Shown: one piece after another, positions 24,301 through 36,204 of the stretch
How positions within the stretch are numbered: the first letter of the stretch is position 1
How the letters are laid out: each line of letters starts with the position of its first letter
From: Homarus americanus
Lineage: Eukaryota; Arthropoda; Malacostraca; Decapoda; Nephropidae
Direction of reading: 5' to 3'
DNA length: 64,000 nt
Assembly (NCBI RefSeq): GCF_018991925.1
Contig: NW_024742338.1
Coordinates: forward strand, 4,499,594-4,563,593
Program-made: the position numbers and the translations under genes
The notes under the pieces: model-generated
Database searches by the model: none
Told to the model about the DNA's origin: nothing
What the model saw: only the letters and a program-made list of their open reading frames with translations

Positions 24301-24486
24301 AACGTGAGCTGCCTGACGTACGATTTTTTTTTGTCAATTGCCAGATAGTTGTGGGTTAGTTTAGGTTAGGTTAGGTTTAGGGTGGTTAATCTTCAGGTGA
24401 TCCAGTTAACCTTTCCCGTTAAGGTAGAATCTTAGCTGTAAATTTTTATGGTACCATTGAATGTGTGTTTTAGCGTACGATAAATA

Positions 24487-24564
24487 CAGAGTGTCTCAGA
24501 AAAATGTATACACACTGCCTTGATATGTGAGGGCAGAGTGTATACGCTTTTCTGAGACTCCCTG
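24487..24564. mobile_element. 78-bp mariner-like foldback element flanked by TA
   Basis: The left arm CAGAGTGTCTCAGAAAAATG continues TATACACACTGCC; the right arm is its near-complement (GGGCAGAGTGTATACGC, TTTTCTGAGACTCCCTG). The loop is only about 11 bp. TA dinucleotides lie directly outside both ends (24485-24486 and 24565-24566), the target duplication of Tc1/mariner. The ends resemble mariner inverted repeats I recall (CAGGGTGTCTC...). There is no transposase. Confidence 0.7.
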
Positions 24565-24605
24565 TAGTTGTCTTAGGAACGATTCTGTATCCAGGTGTCA
24601 GTGTT

Positions 24606-24607
<2 letters not shown>

Positions 24608-24662
<55 letters not shown>
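24608..24662. repeat. (GA)n
   Basis: About 54 bp uninterrupted. Confidence 0.95.
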
Positions 24663-24666
<4 letters not shown>

Positions 24667-26054
24667 TTTAAGGCAATCAGTTATATGACGTCACACGATG
24701 TTTACAAGTGGCGTGGCGGCGACACAGAAGACCCGGGTACCGTATAGTCTTTTGCCACAAAGTTCTCTCTAACAGTTAAAACATTGTGGTACTTATAAGG
24801 CGAACAGTGTCATGGCGTCAAGTCTGGTTTTCGTAGTATAGAAAATAATATTATAATTTATAAAGTGTGGCAATAGTTCCTGGAGGTCCTGGTGAACAAT
24901 GTAATGAACTTATGAACAGGTGCTGAGGATTAACCTTTGTTCTCGAGGGATGAGGGAGGACTAGAGGTAATTAGGGAAGTGATAGAGGCATTGTGTTCGA
25001 TACTGAGGTGGCGGGGAGAGGAGGAGGCCCAGGGGCTAATTATTAGTCGATAAATATGTAGGGAGGGAGGTAATGACGGCGGTGTCGGGCGCAAGAGGTC
25101 ACGTACTGGTGGCTAAGTTACGATGATCTTCACTACATTACGTCCAGCGTCTAGATCACTGTAGTGGTGAGTCACGTCTGGTTCCCCCCCACCTGCTGGT
25201 CTCTGAGTGTCAGTATTAATTATTGACTTACTGCCTTACACGTAACCACACCGCCCAACACCTGGTATTACTTAACCTTATTTAATCGATACCAGTGATT
25301 TTATAACCCATATCTCCTCCATTATAAGCATCAGGGAGTCTTAAGAGAGGATATATACCGTGACTAAGTGTTCAGTATACAGGGAGTATGGCTGTATGGA
25401 CGGGTATTAGTAGTCATGAACATCTCGTCTCGTCTACCTGGTGCGGCATTACCTTGTGACGTCAACCACCTCCCTGCCAGACGTATATACACAGCAGCAT
25501 CACAACACAATCCTTTAACACGTGTTGTAACTTGTATGATATATAACTGATAACGTAAAGATGTTTTAAATTCAATAGCAATGCCTAGTGACAAATAGCG
25601 AAAAGGTTCAAATATAATTCGTGAAAATAAACGATAATTAAATCCTCCCTAATTCCATATGGCCGACCTTGTTAACTAAACGTGTGATAGAAACCTCACA
25701 TAGAAACCTCATCCTACCCGTTGATTCATCACTCTCACACACTCGTTCAAAAAATCCCTCCCGGTGATGGATTTCATTTCCTTCTGCCTAAAACCAACCA
25801 GATGACAAAATCGGATCAGATCACATTTCACAGAGGCAAAAATCCCATTACGTGGTTCTGAGTGTGGGCACCTGAGTGGGTTTATATACCAGAGTGGGGT
25901 GGGTTTATATACCATAGTGGGGTGGGTTTATATTGTATACCGGTGTCGTGTAGCTTTATAGAAATTCCTTAACCTAACCTAACCTAACATGACAACTACT
26001 GGAATATTGACAATAATAAACTTAGTAGTGACTTGCTACCTCCACAGTCACTTG
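24663..26054. other. Unique sequence, no convincing gene
   Basis: TGACGTCA at 24686 and 25457. Open frames of 60-76 codons at 25364-25915 have no recognisable family. Confidence 0.35.
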
Positions 26055-26085
<31 letters not shown>

Positions 26086-26086
<1 letters not shown>

Positions 26087-26594
26087 TCTCACTTGGATTT
26101 CACAGTCCAGTTCTGGTCACCGTCCTACAGAATGGATATAGAATCCCTTGAAAGTATTCAGAGGAGAATGACAAGAATAATCCCGGGCATTAGGAACCTT
26201 GAGTACAGAGACAGGTTAAAGCATCTTAATCTGCACTCCCCCGAGAGACGTAGAGTGAGGGGCGATATGATAGAGGTGTATAAATGGAAGTCTCGGCTAA
26301 ACAAAGGTGATATAATAAAGGTTCTTAAACTATCTAACCAGGAGCGAACTCGTAACAATGGCTTTAAATTAGACAAATTTAGATTTAGGCGCAATATGGA
26401 TAAACATTGGTTTGGAAATAGAGTAGTGGACGAGTGGAACAAGTTACCAAACATCATCATTAACTGGAACACGCTGGATAGCTTCACACACATATAGGTT
26501 GGGTGGACATATGAGTGATAGGGGTTGGGTGTAAACGGGACTGCCCAGTATGAGCCACTTGGCCCTCTGCAGTTTCCTCCATTCTTATGTTCTT
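26086..26594 (+). mobile_element. 5'-truncated LINE 3' end (copy 1)
   Basis: An uninterrupted reading frame of about 134 codons encodes the C-terminal end of a non-LTR retrotransposon ORF2: FTVQFWSPSYRMDIESLE, ERRRVRGDMIEVYKW, KHWFGNRVVDEWNKLP. These are typical of the region after the RT domain in CR1/L2-like clades. The 5' junction is fused to a (GT)n tract at 26057-26084. After the stop comes 'GGACTGCCCAGTATGAG', GCAGTTTCC and a TTCTTATGTTCTTA tail. Dead on arrival. Confidence 0.85.
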
Positions 26595-26736
26595 ACCTGT
26601 GCTAGTAGGTGTGTCCCAGTCTCTCTCTCTCTCCTTCACCCACACCCACACCCACACACACCAGTCCATGCTCGAAGGTCAGTGTGTGTGTGTGGAGGAG
26701 TGAGTTGAGTCAGTGTGGTCTAATGTAGTGAGGGCC

Positions 26737-26830
26737 ATGGTTGTGGTGGTGGCAGCTCTCCTCACCACCCTCGCCGCCACCCTTATCCTCGTGTATAGGA
26801 ACTGGCGACCCTTTGCTCTCCTCCATACAA
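26737..26830 (+). CDS. Candidate first exon of a nested gene: signal-anchor-like N terminus
   Basis: GGGCCATGG gives a strong start context at 26737. The peptide reads MVVVVAALLTTLAATLILV then YRNWRPFALLHT, i.e. about 18 hydrophobic residues followed by a basic/aromatic stop-transfer, as in type II membrane enzymes or microsomal N-terminal anchors. A donor-like CAA|GTTAGT follows 26830 (phase 1); reading through gives a stop two codons later. A TCAGTGTGG initiator-like motif (A at 26712) lies 25 nt upstream of the ATG. I see no convincing downstream partner exon. Family not identified. It could be the start of a gene nested in the long intron, or chance. Confidence 0.3.
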
Positions 26831-26878
26831 GTTAGTCCACACGTTCACATCTGTCGTATGATGATGACGTCTTATTTA

Positions 26879-26909
<31 letters not shown>

Positions 26910-27999
26910 CCACGTGAAGTACAGTAATATTTTGTGTTGTGGTTATTGGCACGGTAAGTGACTGGTTATTTGGTTAAAGTTAAGTTTGACACCTGGTTGG
27001 TATTATTATGTTCGTTAGGTTAGGTTTGGTTAAGTTAAGTTAGGTTAGGTTAATTTAAATTAAGTTTCATGTAGAAACTATCAAACTTAACTTTTACTGA
27101 CCTAAGCAGAGATGAAAGTGAATGTGGGCTGTGTGTGGCGGTAACGGTGTTTGTGTGTATGTGAGGGCAGTATATATGTGTGCATGTGCGTAGTATATGT
27201 AGGTAGTGTATATATGTGTGTAGTGTATATGTGAGAGTAGTCGACTCTGTGACTTCGTAAAGTTAGGCTAGGTTATAGGTTAGGTTAGGTTAAGTTAGAT
27301 TAGGTTAAGTTAGGTTAGGTTATCATTAGGGTGTTTAATCTTCATGTGACTTATGCTAGGGTGGCCCCAAATTCTTCAGGTGTTCCTATAACTGTGAATC
27401 ATTATAGTGTGGGAGGCGCTGAAGGACACTCCTGTACCTGGCCCAAGGTTTCGGGGGGGGGGGTCACAACTTGTCCTAGATAGTGGAGGTGATGAATGGT
27501 TTAGAGGCGTTTTTTAAGTGAACAACACCACAAAAGGTTCATCCTCTTAGAGCAGGAGGTTCGAGGGTTGAAATGTGCGTTTACGGGATCGGAAGAGTTC
27601 AGTTTATCTCGTGTGGTTTATATAATCGTCGGGGTTCAGTTTAATGAGTTGTGGTGAACATACAGCGGGTTCTTGGTAGGGAGAACGATAGAACCTCACT
27701 TTTAGATCAATACAAGAGGTTCACTTCTCAGTTCCTTGGTGTTAAAAGGTTCATTATTTGAAGAATTGACGTGTGATCTTTTTTGTTCTTGAGAGTGAAA
27801 GCGTTAGAACCTAATACTGAGAGTTCTTAAAGGTTCTATTTTACATGAGCGTGATGGTGCAGGTGTCAGAACCTCTTGTTAGGACCAATCAAGGGGTTCT
27901 TATATTATTTGTTTTAAATTTTGTACAAGAATTAACTTATAAGAACCTGTTAGATTTTGTTTGTCATTTGGTGGTGGTGGGATTTTTACAGATGTTTTA
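26831..27999. other. Unique sequence with degenerate repeats
   Basis: (TTA)n 26882-26909, TTAGG-like tracts, a palindromic-element arm (27285-27385), then a field of AGGTTC words (27530-27900). No gene. Confidence 0.4.
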
Positions 28000-28135
28000 C
28001 AGATTTGCCCCCGAGGGGGCTAGTTTATTGGGCACCCCCTTACATCCTGTGCAAGGTGAAGCGCAGAAGCGTTTACAGCACCCAACTGGGAAGCATGCGG
28101 AGTTCATGCTTGCCTTTACAGGTAGTGATAGGGTG
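28000..28135 (+). repeat. Possible dispersed SINE-like unit
   Basis: GC-rich block beginning TTTGCCCCCGAGGGGGC and containing GGGCACCCCC and CATCCTGTG, words I associate with short dispersed repeats of decapod genomes. It is flanked by TTTTACAG-like sequence at both ends. It could also be an exon fragment (frames 1 and 2 open for about 40 codons), but TAG interrupts one frame and no family is recognisable. Confidence 0.22.
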
Positions 28136-28427
28136 GCTGGCTCTCAACCACCCTGACCTCTGTTAACCCCTGACCCCCTGTGGTACCTCACCTTGACCTA
28201 GAACACTGTGTCTTACACCTGTCTACTGAGTCACTCCCCCCCCTCTCTCTCTCTCTCTCATCCATTCTTCACACACCCACCTCATTCCTTCCCTCCCATC
28301 CTCTGTCCTCCCTTCTTTCCTCCCACCTCTCCTCTGTCCTCACACCCCCTCCCTCATGGTCGCCGCCTATCGAAACTTTCACTCTTAATTGAGGAAGGCG
28401 GAGGGAGGGAGGGAGGACACATACACA

Positions 28428-28480
28428 CGTCTGGCTCAGTGGTTAAGGGTCTCTGATTTCTTGCCTTCCGTCTCGTGTGT
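28428..28480 (+). repeat. Possible tRNA-like (SINE) A-box fragment
   Basis: TGGCTCAGTGGTTAAGG is a near-perfect A box. The expected B box is missing and a (GT)n/(GTAT)n microsatellite begins at about 28475, so it may be a truncated SINE. Confidence 0.25.
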
Positions 28481-28762
28481 GTGTGTGTGTATGTATATAT
28501 GTATGTCTGTATGTATGTATGTATTGATGGTTGTTGATAATATACATACGGGCTTACATATATACATGCATACTCGTAAATGCACTGGTGCATACAATTC
28601 CGCATACACATGCACTCACGTGTAGATGTGTAGCGTGCGAGCACACACTCACACATACATAGACGCACACAAATGCACTCATACAGATACACATACATAC
28701 ACTCACATACACACTCACATATACACACTCAAATACACACATATAAATATACGCACACACAC

Positions 28763-31700
28763 AGTAGTGGTGGTGGTGTGTGGTGAGGACACAATAGTGG
28801 TGGTGGTGTGTGGTGAGGACAGCAGTGGTGTGTGTGGGACACAGTGGTGGTGGTGTGTGGTGAGGACACAGTAGTGGTGGTGTGGTGAGGACACAGTAGT
28901 GGTGGTGGTGTGTGGTGAGGACACAGTAGTGGTGGTGGTGTGTGGTGAGGACAGCAGTGGTGGTGGTGTGGTGATGACACAGCAGTGGTGGTGGTGTGTG
29001 GTGAGGACACAGTGGTGGTGGTGTGGTGAGGACACAGTAGTGGTGGTGTGGTGGTGAGGACACAGTAGTGGTGGTGGTGTGGTGAGGACACAGTAGTGGT
29101 GGTGGTGTGTGGTGAGGACACAGTAGTGGTGGTGGTGTGTGGAAGGGTGGTGGTGACATGCAGTAGTGGTGGTGTGGTGAGGACACAGTAGTGGTGTGGT
29201 GAGACACGCAGTGGTGGTGGTGTGTGGTGAGGACACATAGTGGTGGTGGTGTGTGGTGACACAGCGGTGGTGGTGGGACGTGGTGGTGTGGTGGGACACA
29301 GTGGTGGTGGTGGTGTGTGGGAGACACGTAGTGGTGGTGGTGTGTGTGGTGACACAGTAGGTGGTGGTGTGTGTGGTGAGGACACAGTAGCAGTGGTGTG
29401 TGTGAGGACACAGTGGTGGTGTGTGGTGAGGACACAGTAGTGGTGGTGGTGTGGTGAGACAGAGTGGTGGTGTGTGTGAGGACACAGTAGTGGTGGTGGT
29501 GTGTGGGTGAGGACACAGTAGTGGTGGTGGTGTGTGGTGTGAGGACACAGAGTGGTGGTGGTGTGTGGTGAGGACACAGTGGTGGTGGTGTGTGTGAGGA
29601 CACAGGGTGGGTGAGGACACAGAGGGTGGTGGTGTGTGTGAACAGCAGTGTGGTGGTGTGGTGGGACACAGAGTGGTGTGTGGTGAGAACAGTAGTGGTG
29701 GTGGTGTGTGTGAGGACACAGGTGGTGGTGGTGTGTGTGGTGAGGACACAGTAGTGGGTAGTGGGTGGTGGTGTGTGTGAGGACACAGTAGTGTGGTGTG
29801 TGGTGAGGACACAGTAGTGGTGGTGTGTGGTGAGGACACAGCAGTGGTGGTGGTGTGTGGGACACAGCAGTGGTGTGTGTGTGGTGAGGACAGCAGTGGT
29901 GGTGGTGTGTGGTGAGGACAGTGGTGGTGGTGTGTGGTGAGGGACACAGTGGTGGTGGTGTGGTGAGGGACACAGTGGTGGTGGTGTGTGAGGACACAGC
30001 AGTGGTGGTGGTGTGTGGTGAGGACACAGGCAGTGGTGTGGTGTGGTGAGGACACAGCAGTGGTGGTGGTGTTGGTGGTGTGTGGTGGAGGACACAGTAG
30101 TGGTGTGGTGGTGGCAGTGGTGGTGGTGTGTGGTGAGGAACAGTAGTGGTGGTGTGTGGTGAGGGACACAGTGGTGGTGGTGTGTGTGGTGATGGGACAC
30201 AGCAGTGGTGGTGGTGAGTGATAACAGTGGTGGTGGTGGTGTGTGGTGAGGACACAGAAGTGGTGGTGGTGTGTGTGGAGGACACAGTGGTGGTGGTGTG
30301 TGTGGTGAGGACACAGCAGTGGTGGTGGTGTGTGGTGAGGACACAGTGGTGGGTGTGTGGTGAGGACACAGCAGTGGTGGTGGGTGGGACACAAGCAGTG
30401 GTGGGTGAGGACAGCAGTGGTGGTGGTGTGTGGTGAGGACACAGCAGTGGTGTGTGTGGTGATGGTGCAGTGTGTGTGGTGAGACACAGCAGTGGTGGTG
30501 GTGTGTGGTGAGGACACAGAGTGGTGGGTGTGGTGATGACACAGCAGTGGTGGTGGTGTGTGGTGAGGACACAGCAGCAGTGTGTGTGGTGAAAGTGGTG
30601 GTGGTGGTGAAGAGTGGTGGTGGTGTGTGGTGAGGACACAGCTGCAGTGGTGTGTGGTGAGGACACAGTGGTGGTGGTGTGTGGTGGGACACAGCAGTGG
30701 TGGTGGTGGTGGTGATGACACCCGTGGGTGAGGACACAGCAGTGGTGGTGGTGTGTGGGTGAGGACACAGAGCAGTGGTGTGGTGAGGACACAGTAGTGG
30801 TGGTGGTGTGTGGTGACACAGCAGTGGTGGTGGTGTGTGGTGAGTGACACAGCAGTGGTGGTGGTGTGTGTGGTGAGGACACAGTAGTGGTGGTGGTGAT
30901 GACACGCAGCAGTGTGTGTGTGAGGACACAGTAGTGGTGGTGGTGTGTGTGAGTGACTGGGCAGCAGTGGTGTGTGTGGTGAGGACACAGTAGTGGTGGT
31001 GGTGTGTGGTGATGAACGCAGTGGTGGTGGTGTGTGATGGCACAGCAGTGGTGGTGTGGTGAGAACAGCAGTGGTGGTGGTGTGGTGATGGCACAGGTGG
31101 TGGTGGTGTGGTGAGACACAGTAGTGGTGGTGTGTGTGATGACACAGTGGTGGTGGTGGTGTGAGTGGTGGTGGTGTGGTGACACAGTGGTGGTGGTGTG
31201 TGTGAGGACACAGTAGTGGTGGTGGTGACACAGTGGTGATGGTGTGTGTGATGGACACAGAAGTGGTGGTGGTGTGTGGGTGAGGACACAGTAGTGGTGG
31301 TGGTGTGTGGTGAGCACACAGTAGTGGTGGTGGTGTGTGGTGAGGACACAGTGGTGGTGGTGTGTGGTGAGGACACAGTGGTGGTGGTGTGGTGGAGGAC
31401 ACAGGAGCAGTGGTGTGTGTGGTGAGGACACAGCAGTGGTGGTGGTGTGTGGTGAGGACACTGCAGGTGGTGTGGTGGACAGGGTGGGGAGGACACAGTA
31501 GTGGTGGTGGTGTGTGGTGAGGACACAGTAGTGGTGGTGTGTGGTGAGGACACAGTAGTGGTGGTGGTGTGTGGTGAGGGACACAGTAGTGGTGGTGTGT
31601 GGTGAGGACACAGCAGCAGTGGTGTGTGTGAGACACAGCAGTGGTGGTGGTGTGTGGTGAGGACACAGTGGTGGTGGTGTGTGGTGAGGACACAGTAGTG

Positions 31701-33308
31701 GTGGTGTGTGGTGAGGACACAGTAGTGGTGGTGGTGTGTGTGGTGAGGACACAGCAGTGGTGGTGTGTGTGGTGAGGACACAGTAGCGGTGGTGTGTGTG
31801 GTGAGGACACAGTGGTGGTGGTGTGTGGTGAGACACAGCAGTGGTGGTGTGTGTGGTGAGGACACAGCAGTGGTGGTGTTGTGGGTGAGGACACAGTAGT
31901 GGTGGTGGTGTGGTGAGGACACAGCAGTGGTGTGTGGTGAGGACACAGCAGTGGTGGTGGTGTGTGGTGAGGACACAGCAGTGGTGTGGGTGATGACACA
32001 GTAGTGGTGGTGTGTGGTGAGGACACAGAGTGGTGGTGTGTGGTGAGGACACAGAGTGGTGGTGTGGTGGTGGTGATGAACACAGGGGTGGTGGTGTGTG
32101 GTGAGGACACAGTAGCAGTGGTGTGTGGTGAGGACACAGAAGTGGTGGTGGTGTGTGGTGAGGACAGCCAGTGCAGGGTGAGGACACAGAGTGGTGGTGG
32201 TGTGTGTGAGGACACACAGGTGGTGTGTGGTGAGGACACAGTAGCAGTGTTGTGTGGTGAGGACACAGTAGTGGTGGGTGTGTGGTGGGACACAGTAGCA
32301 GTGGTGTGTGGTGAGGACACAGCAGGTGGTGGTGTGTGAGGACACAGTAGCAGTGGTGTGTGGTGAGGACACAGACAGTGGTGGTGTGTGGTGAGGACAC
32401 AGCAGTGGTGGTGGTGTGTGGTGAGGACACAGAAGTGGTGGTGGTGTGGTGAGGACACAGCAGTGGTGGGGTGAGGACACGCAGTGGTGCGGTGTGTGGT
32501 GGTGACTACAGTAGTGGTGGTGGTGTGTGGTGAGGACACAGTAGTGGTGGTGGTGTGTGTGAGTGACACACCAGTGTGTGGTGGGAACAGTGGTGACACA
32601 GTGGTGGTGGTGTGTGGTGAGGACACAGTAGCAGTGGTGTGTGGTGAGGACACAGTAGTGGTGGTGGTGTGTGGTGAGGACACAGTAGTGGTGGTGGTGT
32701 GTGGTGATACGGCAGTGGTGTGTGGTGGAGTGGTGGTGAGACGCAGTGGTGTGGCAGGTGNNNNNNNNNNNNNNNNNNNNNNNNNNNNNNNNNNNNNNNN
32801 NNNNNNNNNNNNNNNNNNNNNNNNNNNNNNNNNNNNNNNNNNNNNNNNNNNNNNNNNNNNGTGTGGTGAGGACACAGCAGCAGTGGTGTGGTGAGGACAG
32901 CGTGGTGGTGGTGTGTGGTGAGGACACAGTAGTGGTGGTGGTGGTGAGGACACAGAAGTGGTGTGTGGTGAGGACACAGTAGCAGTGGTGTGTGTGAGGA
33001 CACAGTAGGTGGTGTGTGTGAGGACACAGGGGTGTGGTGTGTGGTGGAGGACACAGTAGTGGTGGTGGTGGTGAGGACACAGCGTAGGTGTGTGGAGGAC
33101 ACAGTAGTGGTGTGGTGTGTGGGAGGACACAGTGTGGTGGTGTGTGGTGAGGACAGTGGTGAGGTGTGTGGTGAGGACACAGTGGTGGTGGTGTGTGGGG
33201 AGGACACAGTAGCAGTGTTGTGTGGTGAGGACACAGAGCAGTGAGAGGACACAGTAGCAGTGTTGTGTGTGGTGAGGACACAGTAGCAGTGTTGTGTGGT
33301 GAGGACAG
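28763..33308. repeat. 30-bp minisatellite, 4.5 kb, containing the assembly gap
   Basis: Unit about 30 bp: GTGTGTGGTGAGGACACAG plus TAGTGGTGGTG, with TAG/CAG/GAG variants. Over 140 copies. Because 30 is a multiple of three, all three minus-strand frames stay largely open (over 1500 codons, e.g. repeated YCVLTTHHHH); these are not genes. True copy number is unknown because of the gap. Confidence 0.95.
32761..32860. other. Assembly gap (100 N)
   Basis: Exactly 100 Ns inside the 30-bp array, the conventional placeholder for a gap of unknown size. Confidence 1.
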
Positions 33309-34140
33309 GACAGACAGACACACAACCGGCTCTCAGGAAATACAGTGCCCTTCACACCCCCCTTCACTACCCATCATCCTCCCTCCCCTACCCACCTCCC
33401 TCCCCTCACCGCTCCTCCACCACCCCTCCACCTCCCATGGTTCATCCTTTCTCCAGCAGGTGGGGCGTAGGGACTGTGGGTCTCAGTGTGTCTTGTCTCG
33501 CAGTGAACGAAGGAGCTCTGTACGCCTGCTCCTTCCCTCCTTCAAGCTTACTCCGGCTTATCTCCGACTCGCTGAAGCTTTCACAAGGTTCAGGGCTTCA
33601 GCTGTGTAGAGTAGAGCTTATCCAGGACTCTGGGGCTTGTAACAGAGCAGGGCGGAGCTTGTCGACGGCTAGAGTGTCTCAGTGTCAGGGTGGAGCTTCT
33701 TCCCCAAGGCTCTAGCAGTGCTCCAGTGGTGGGTGGGGCTTTTTATTCAAAGGCTCTGAAGCTCTTTCAGTGCTGGCTAAAGCTTATTCAAGCTTCTTAA
33801 GGACTTCCTATGAACGCCCAAAAAGATTCCTCAACTTAGAAAATCCCCAAAGTAGTGAAGCTTGTGTGTGTTTATGTATGTTTGTGTGTGTGTTCGTGTT
33901 ACAGTGCCTGGACACACTTATAAAGGTTCAATATCTGTTCAATCCCCAAACTGAACTTTAGAGCAGAGACTTGAATCCCTTTACGAATCTTAAGTGGACC
34001 GAATCTCTTTAACGAACCTTGTGGTAGTTTCGAACCCTCTTTACGAACCTTGAGTAACCACTGGACTCGTCAACTATATCAGGTAAGACTTGTGGTGTAA
34101 TGTGTTGTGTTATTATTGGTGGAGAGAAACTACTGTCTCT
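33309..34140. other. Unique sequence with recurring AAGCTT and GAACCTT words
   Basis: C/T-rich at 33350-33440. GAGCTT/AAGCTT words recur between 33530 and 33810, and CGAATC/CGAACCTT words at 33970-34060. Probably decayed tandem repeats; no gene. Confidence 0.4.
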
Positions 34141-34149
34141 TGAGTTCTG

Positions 34150-34278
34150 TGTAGTGATGGTATAGTGGTGATAGTGATGGTATAGTCATGGTATAGTGGT
34201 GATAGTGATGGTATAGTCATGGTATAGTGGTGATATAGTGATGGTATAGTCATGGTAGTGATGGTATAGTGATGAATT
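34150..34278. repeat. Short array (GATGGTATAGT)
   Basis: Alternating GTGATGGTATAGT and CATGGTATAGTGGTGATA. Confidence 0.8.
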
Positions 34279-34279
34279 G

Positions 34280-35239
34280 ATGGTGATAGTATTAATAATG
34301 GCAAAATAATAATAATAATAGTATGAGAAAGAAGCAAGATACTTAAACCAAGAATAGAGAGAATAAATTACCCGCCAGTCTGTCGTAAAGTTTCCCTCCC
34401 CCAGCCAACAATTACCCTATACCCACAGGCCTTGTTTAATTATATCCCTAACAATATAGTCTATTTTTCCCCAGATAAATAATTATAACCCACATCTTTT
34501 ATTAAATTTTATCGTTAATTCAGAATTTTACCAACTTTTTTTATCCTTTGTGTTCGTATATATATTTTTTTCTCTATTTCACAAACCTGAAAAAAAAAAT
34601 GTATATAAACCTGAAATAAAGCTGTGTTCAGGGGTTTGTTTACCTTATCTGTGAGCGTTTAGTCTCCGGATCCTGTGTTTACATCAATGTTTTGTGTTTG
34701 TGTTTGTATGTTGCGCAATGTGTTTGTTGTTTTTGTGCGAGAAACTTAATTTTTGTTGGTTTCAAAGACTGGAAACCGGTAGGAGTTTACATAAATTCTG
34801 TAAATATGAAGAAAACTTTTTATTTTCCTGTATAGAAACCACAAACGTTTTCATATTACAAACTATATATTCTTAGAAACCTTAAAAGCAATAAATGTGT
34901 TCTCAGGTATAGAAACCAAAATACTTAATATCAAATAGAAACCTCGATAACATTGAGAACTGAACCAAGAACATAAATGGATTTGTTTTCACACATAGAG
35001 ACCCCCTGATGTTGTATATGTCCGCTCTCTGTAAGAAAACCAAATAGTGTATAAGACATGCTAGAGACCCAGTGTTATATAGTGTTATTAAGTAGAAACC
35101 AAGATACTGAAACTTATCATGAAAAGATAATTAAATTTCCTTGTAGAAACCCCAGCTACTTTACGTCAGGTTCTCTATCAGAAACCCAAACGCCGTGTCC
35201 ACCATTTCAGTTAATTCAGTGTCCATTTCTCTCCCTCAG
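34280..35239. other. AT-rich sequence with periodic TAGAAACC words
   Basis: About ten copies of TAGAAACC or close variants at 30-60 bp spacing from 34830 to 35180, leading up to the acceptor at 35239. Confidence 0.45.
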
Positions 35240-35290
35240 GTGAGTGTGTACTGGAGGCGACACCACGCTATTGGTCAACTGATCTAACAG
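35240..35290 (+). CDS. Candidate 51-nt cassette or recursive-splice exon
   Basis: The acceptor CATTTCTCTCCCTCAG ends at 35239 and is followed at once by GTGAGT, so the acceptor regenerates a donor. A second donor, AACAG|GTAAAG, lies 51 nt downstream. Read in phase 1, as inherited from the exon ending at 21051, it is open (ECVLEATPRYWSTDLT) and leaves phase 1, matching 62245. The open frame is weak evidence at this length. The paired donor architecture is that of recursive-splice exons described in long introns of flies and vertebrates. Confidence 0.3.
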
Positions 35291-35480
35291 GTAAAGTGAC
35301 ATCACCCCTTACGTCATAACCCCTTCGGTGACGTCATTGATACGTCACCGAGAAGAATAGACTAGAAGGAAAAATTTGGTTTTGGTTTTGAAGGAAATGT
35401 AATGTGATTGTTGTTATTTTTTGTTATTGGTGTTGTTTTATATTATTTTAACCACTTAGTAATTGGTAGTTGATGTATGT

Positions 35481-35481
<1 letters not shown>

Positions 35482-35517
<36 letters not shown>

Positions 35518-35850
35518 GACTCATACACCTTGAGTCGTGTTCACCATCATGCAAGACTTAACAGGGAACTGCAGGTAAGTCATACGTGTCTGACTCATCC
35601 TGTGTGTGTGTGTATGATTGTGTCGGTATGATTCGGGCAAGATGATGTCTGTATGAATTTGATTGAGTGTATGATTCTGACTGGGGACGTATGATGACAT
35701 TTATATGATACTAATTACGTGTATGATAATGTATGAATGATTATGTGTCTGTATGATTAACTTTGTATGATTCTAAGTGGTGTCAAGTGATACGTATGTG
35801 ATTGTATGATTGTAAAGGAGAGATTATTTATGTATGATTGTGTATGAGAA

Positions 35851-35883
<33 letters not shown>

Positions 35884-35975
35884 TAGATAAACAAACATAC
35901 ACACCAACAGAAACAAACAGAAGGAGAAATACACTAACAGAAATTGACAGACAAACAAACACAAAAGAGACAGTA

Positions 35976-36026
<51 letters not shown>

Positions 36027-36029
36027 ACA

Positions 36030-36088
<59 letters not shown>
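35482..36088. repeat. (TC)n, decayed TATGATT field, (CAGA)n and (CA)n
   Basis: (TC)n 35484-35514; TATGATT-type words at 35610-35830; (CAGA)n 35851-35883; (CA)n 35979-36087 with two TCACA interruptions. The stretch between 35575 and 35830 holds no gene. Confidence 0.8.
35549..35574 (+). CDS. Candidate mini first exon (8 codons, strong GTAAGT donor)
   Basis: ATG at 35549 (context CACCATCATGC) encodes MQDLTGNC plus two bases and meets a consensus donor GCAG|GTAAGT at 35575. Phase 2 matches the exon candidate at 49056/49071. No initiator motif is seen upstream, only a (TC)n tract. It is low confidence because of its size. Confidence 0.15.
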
Positions 36089-36091
<3 letters not shown>

Positions 36092-36204
36092 CGGTCACGG
36101 ACATAATTTACACCAAGCGTTTTACAGTTCAAAATAAAATCAATACAGTCAACAGTCACATCTTCCGCCATATTGAATTTTTAGTTTATATTTATATTTA
36201 CGTG

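Noticed and set aside
28554..33367. Open frames of 1200-1590 codons on the minus strand, rich in His, Thr, Pro and Cys
   Set aside because: They are translations of the 30-bp minisatellite in all three frames, run through the N gap, and have no domain or codon bias.
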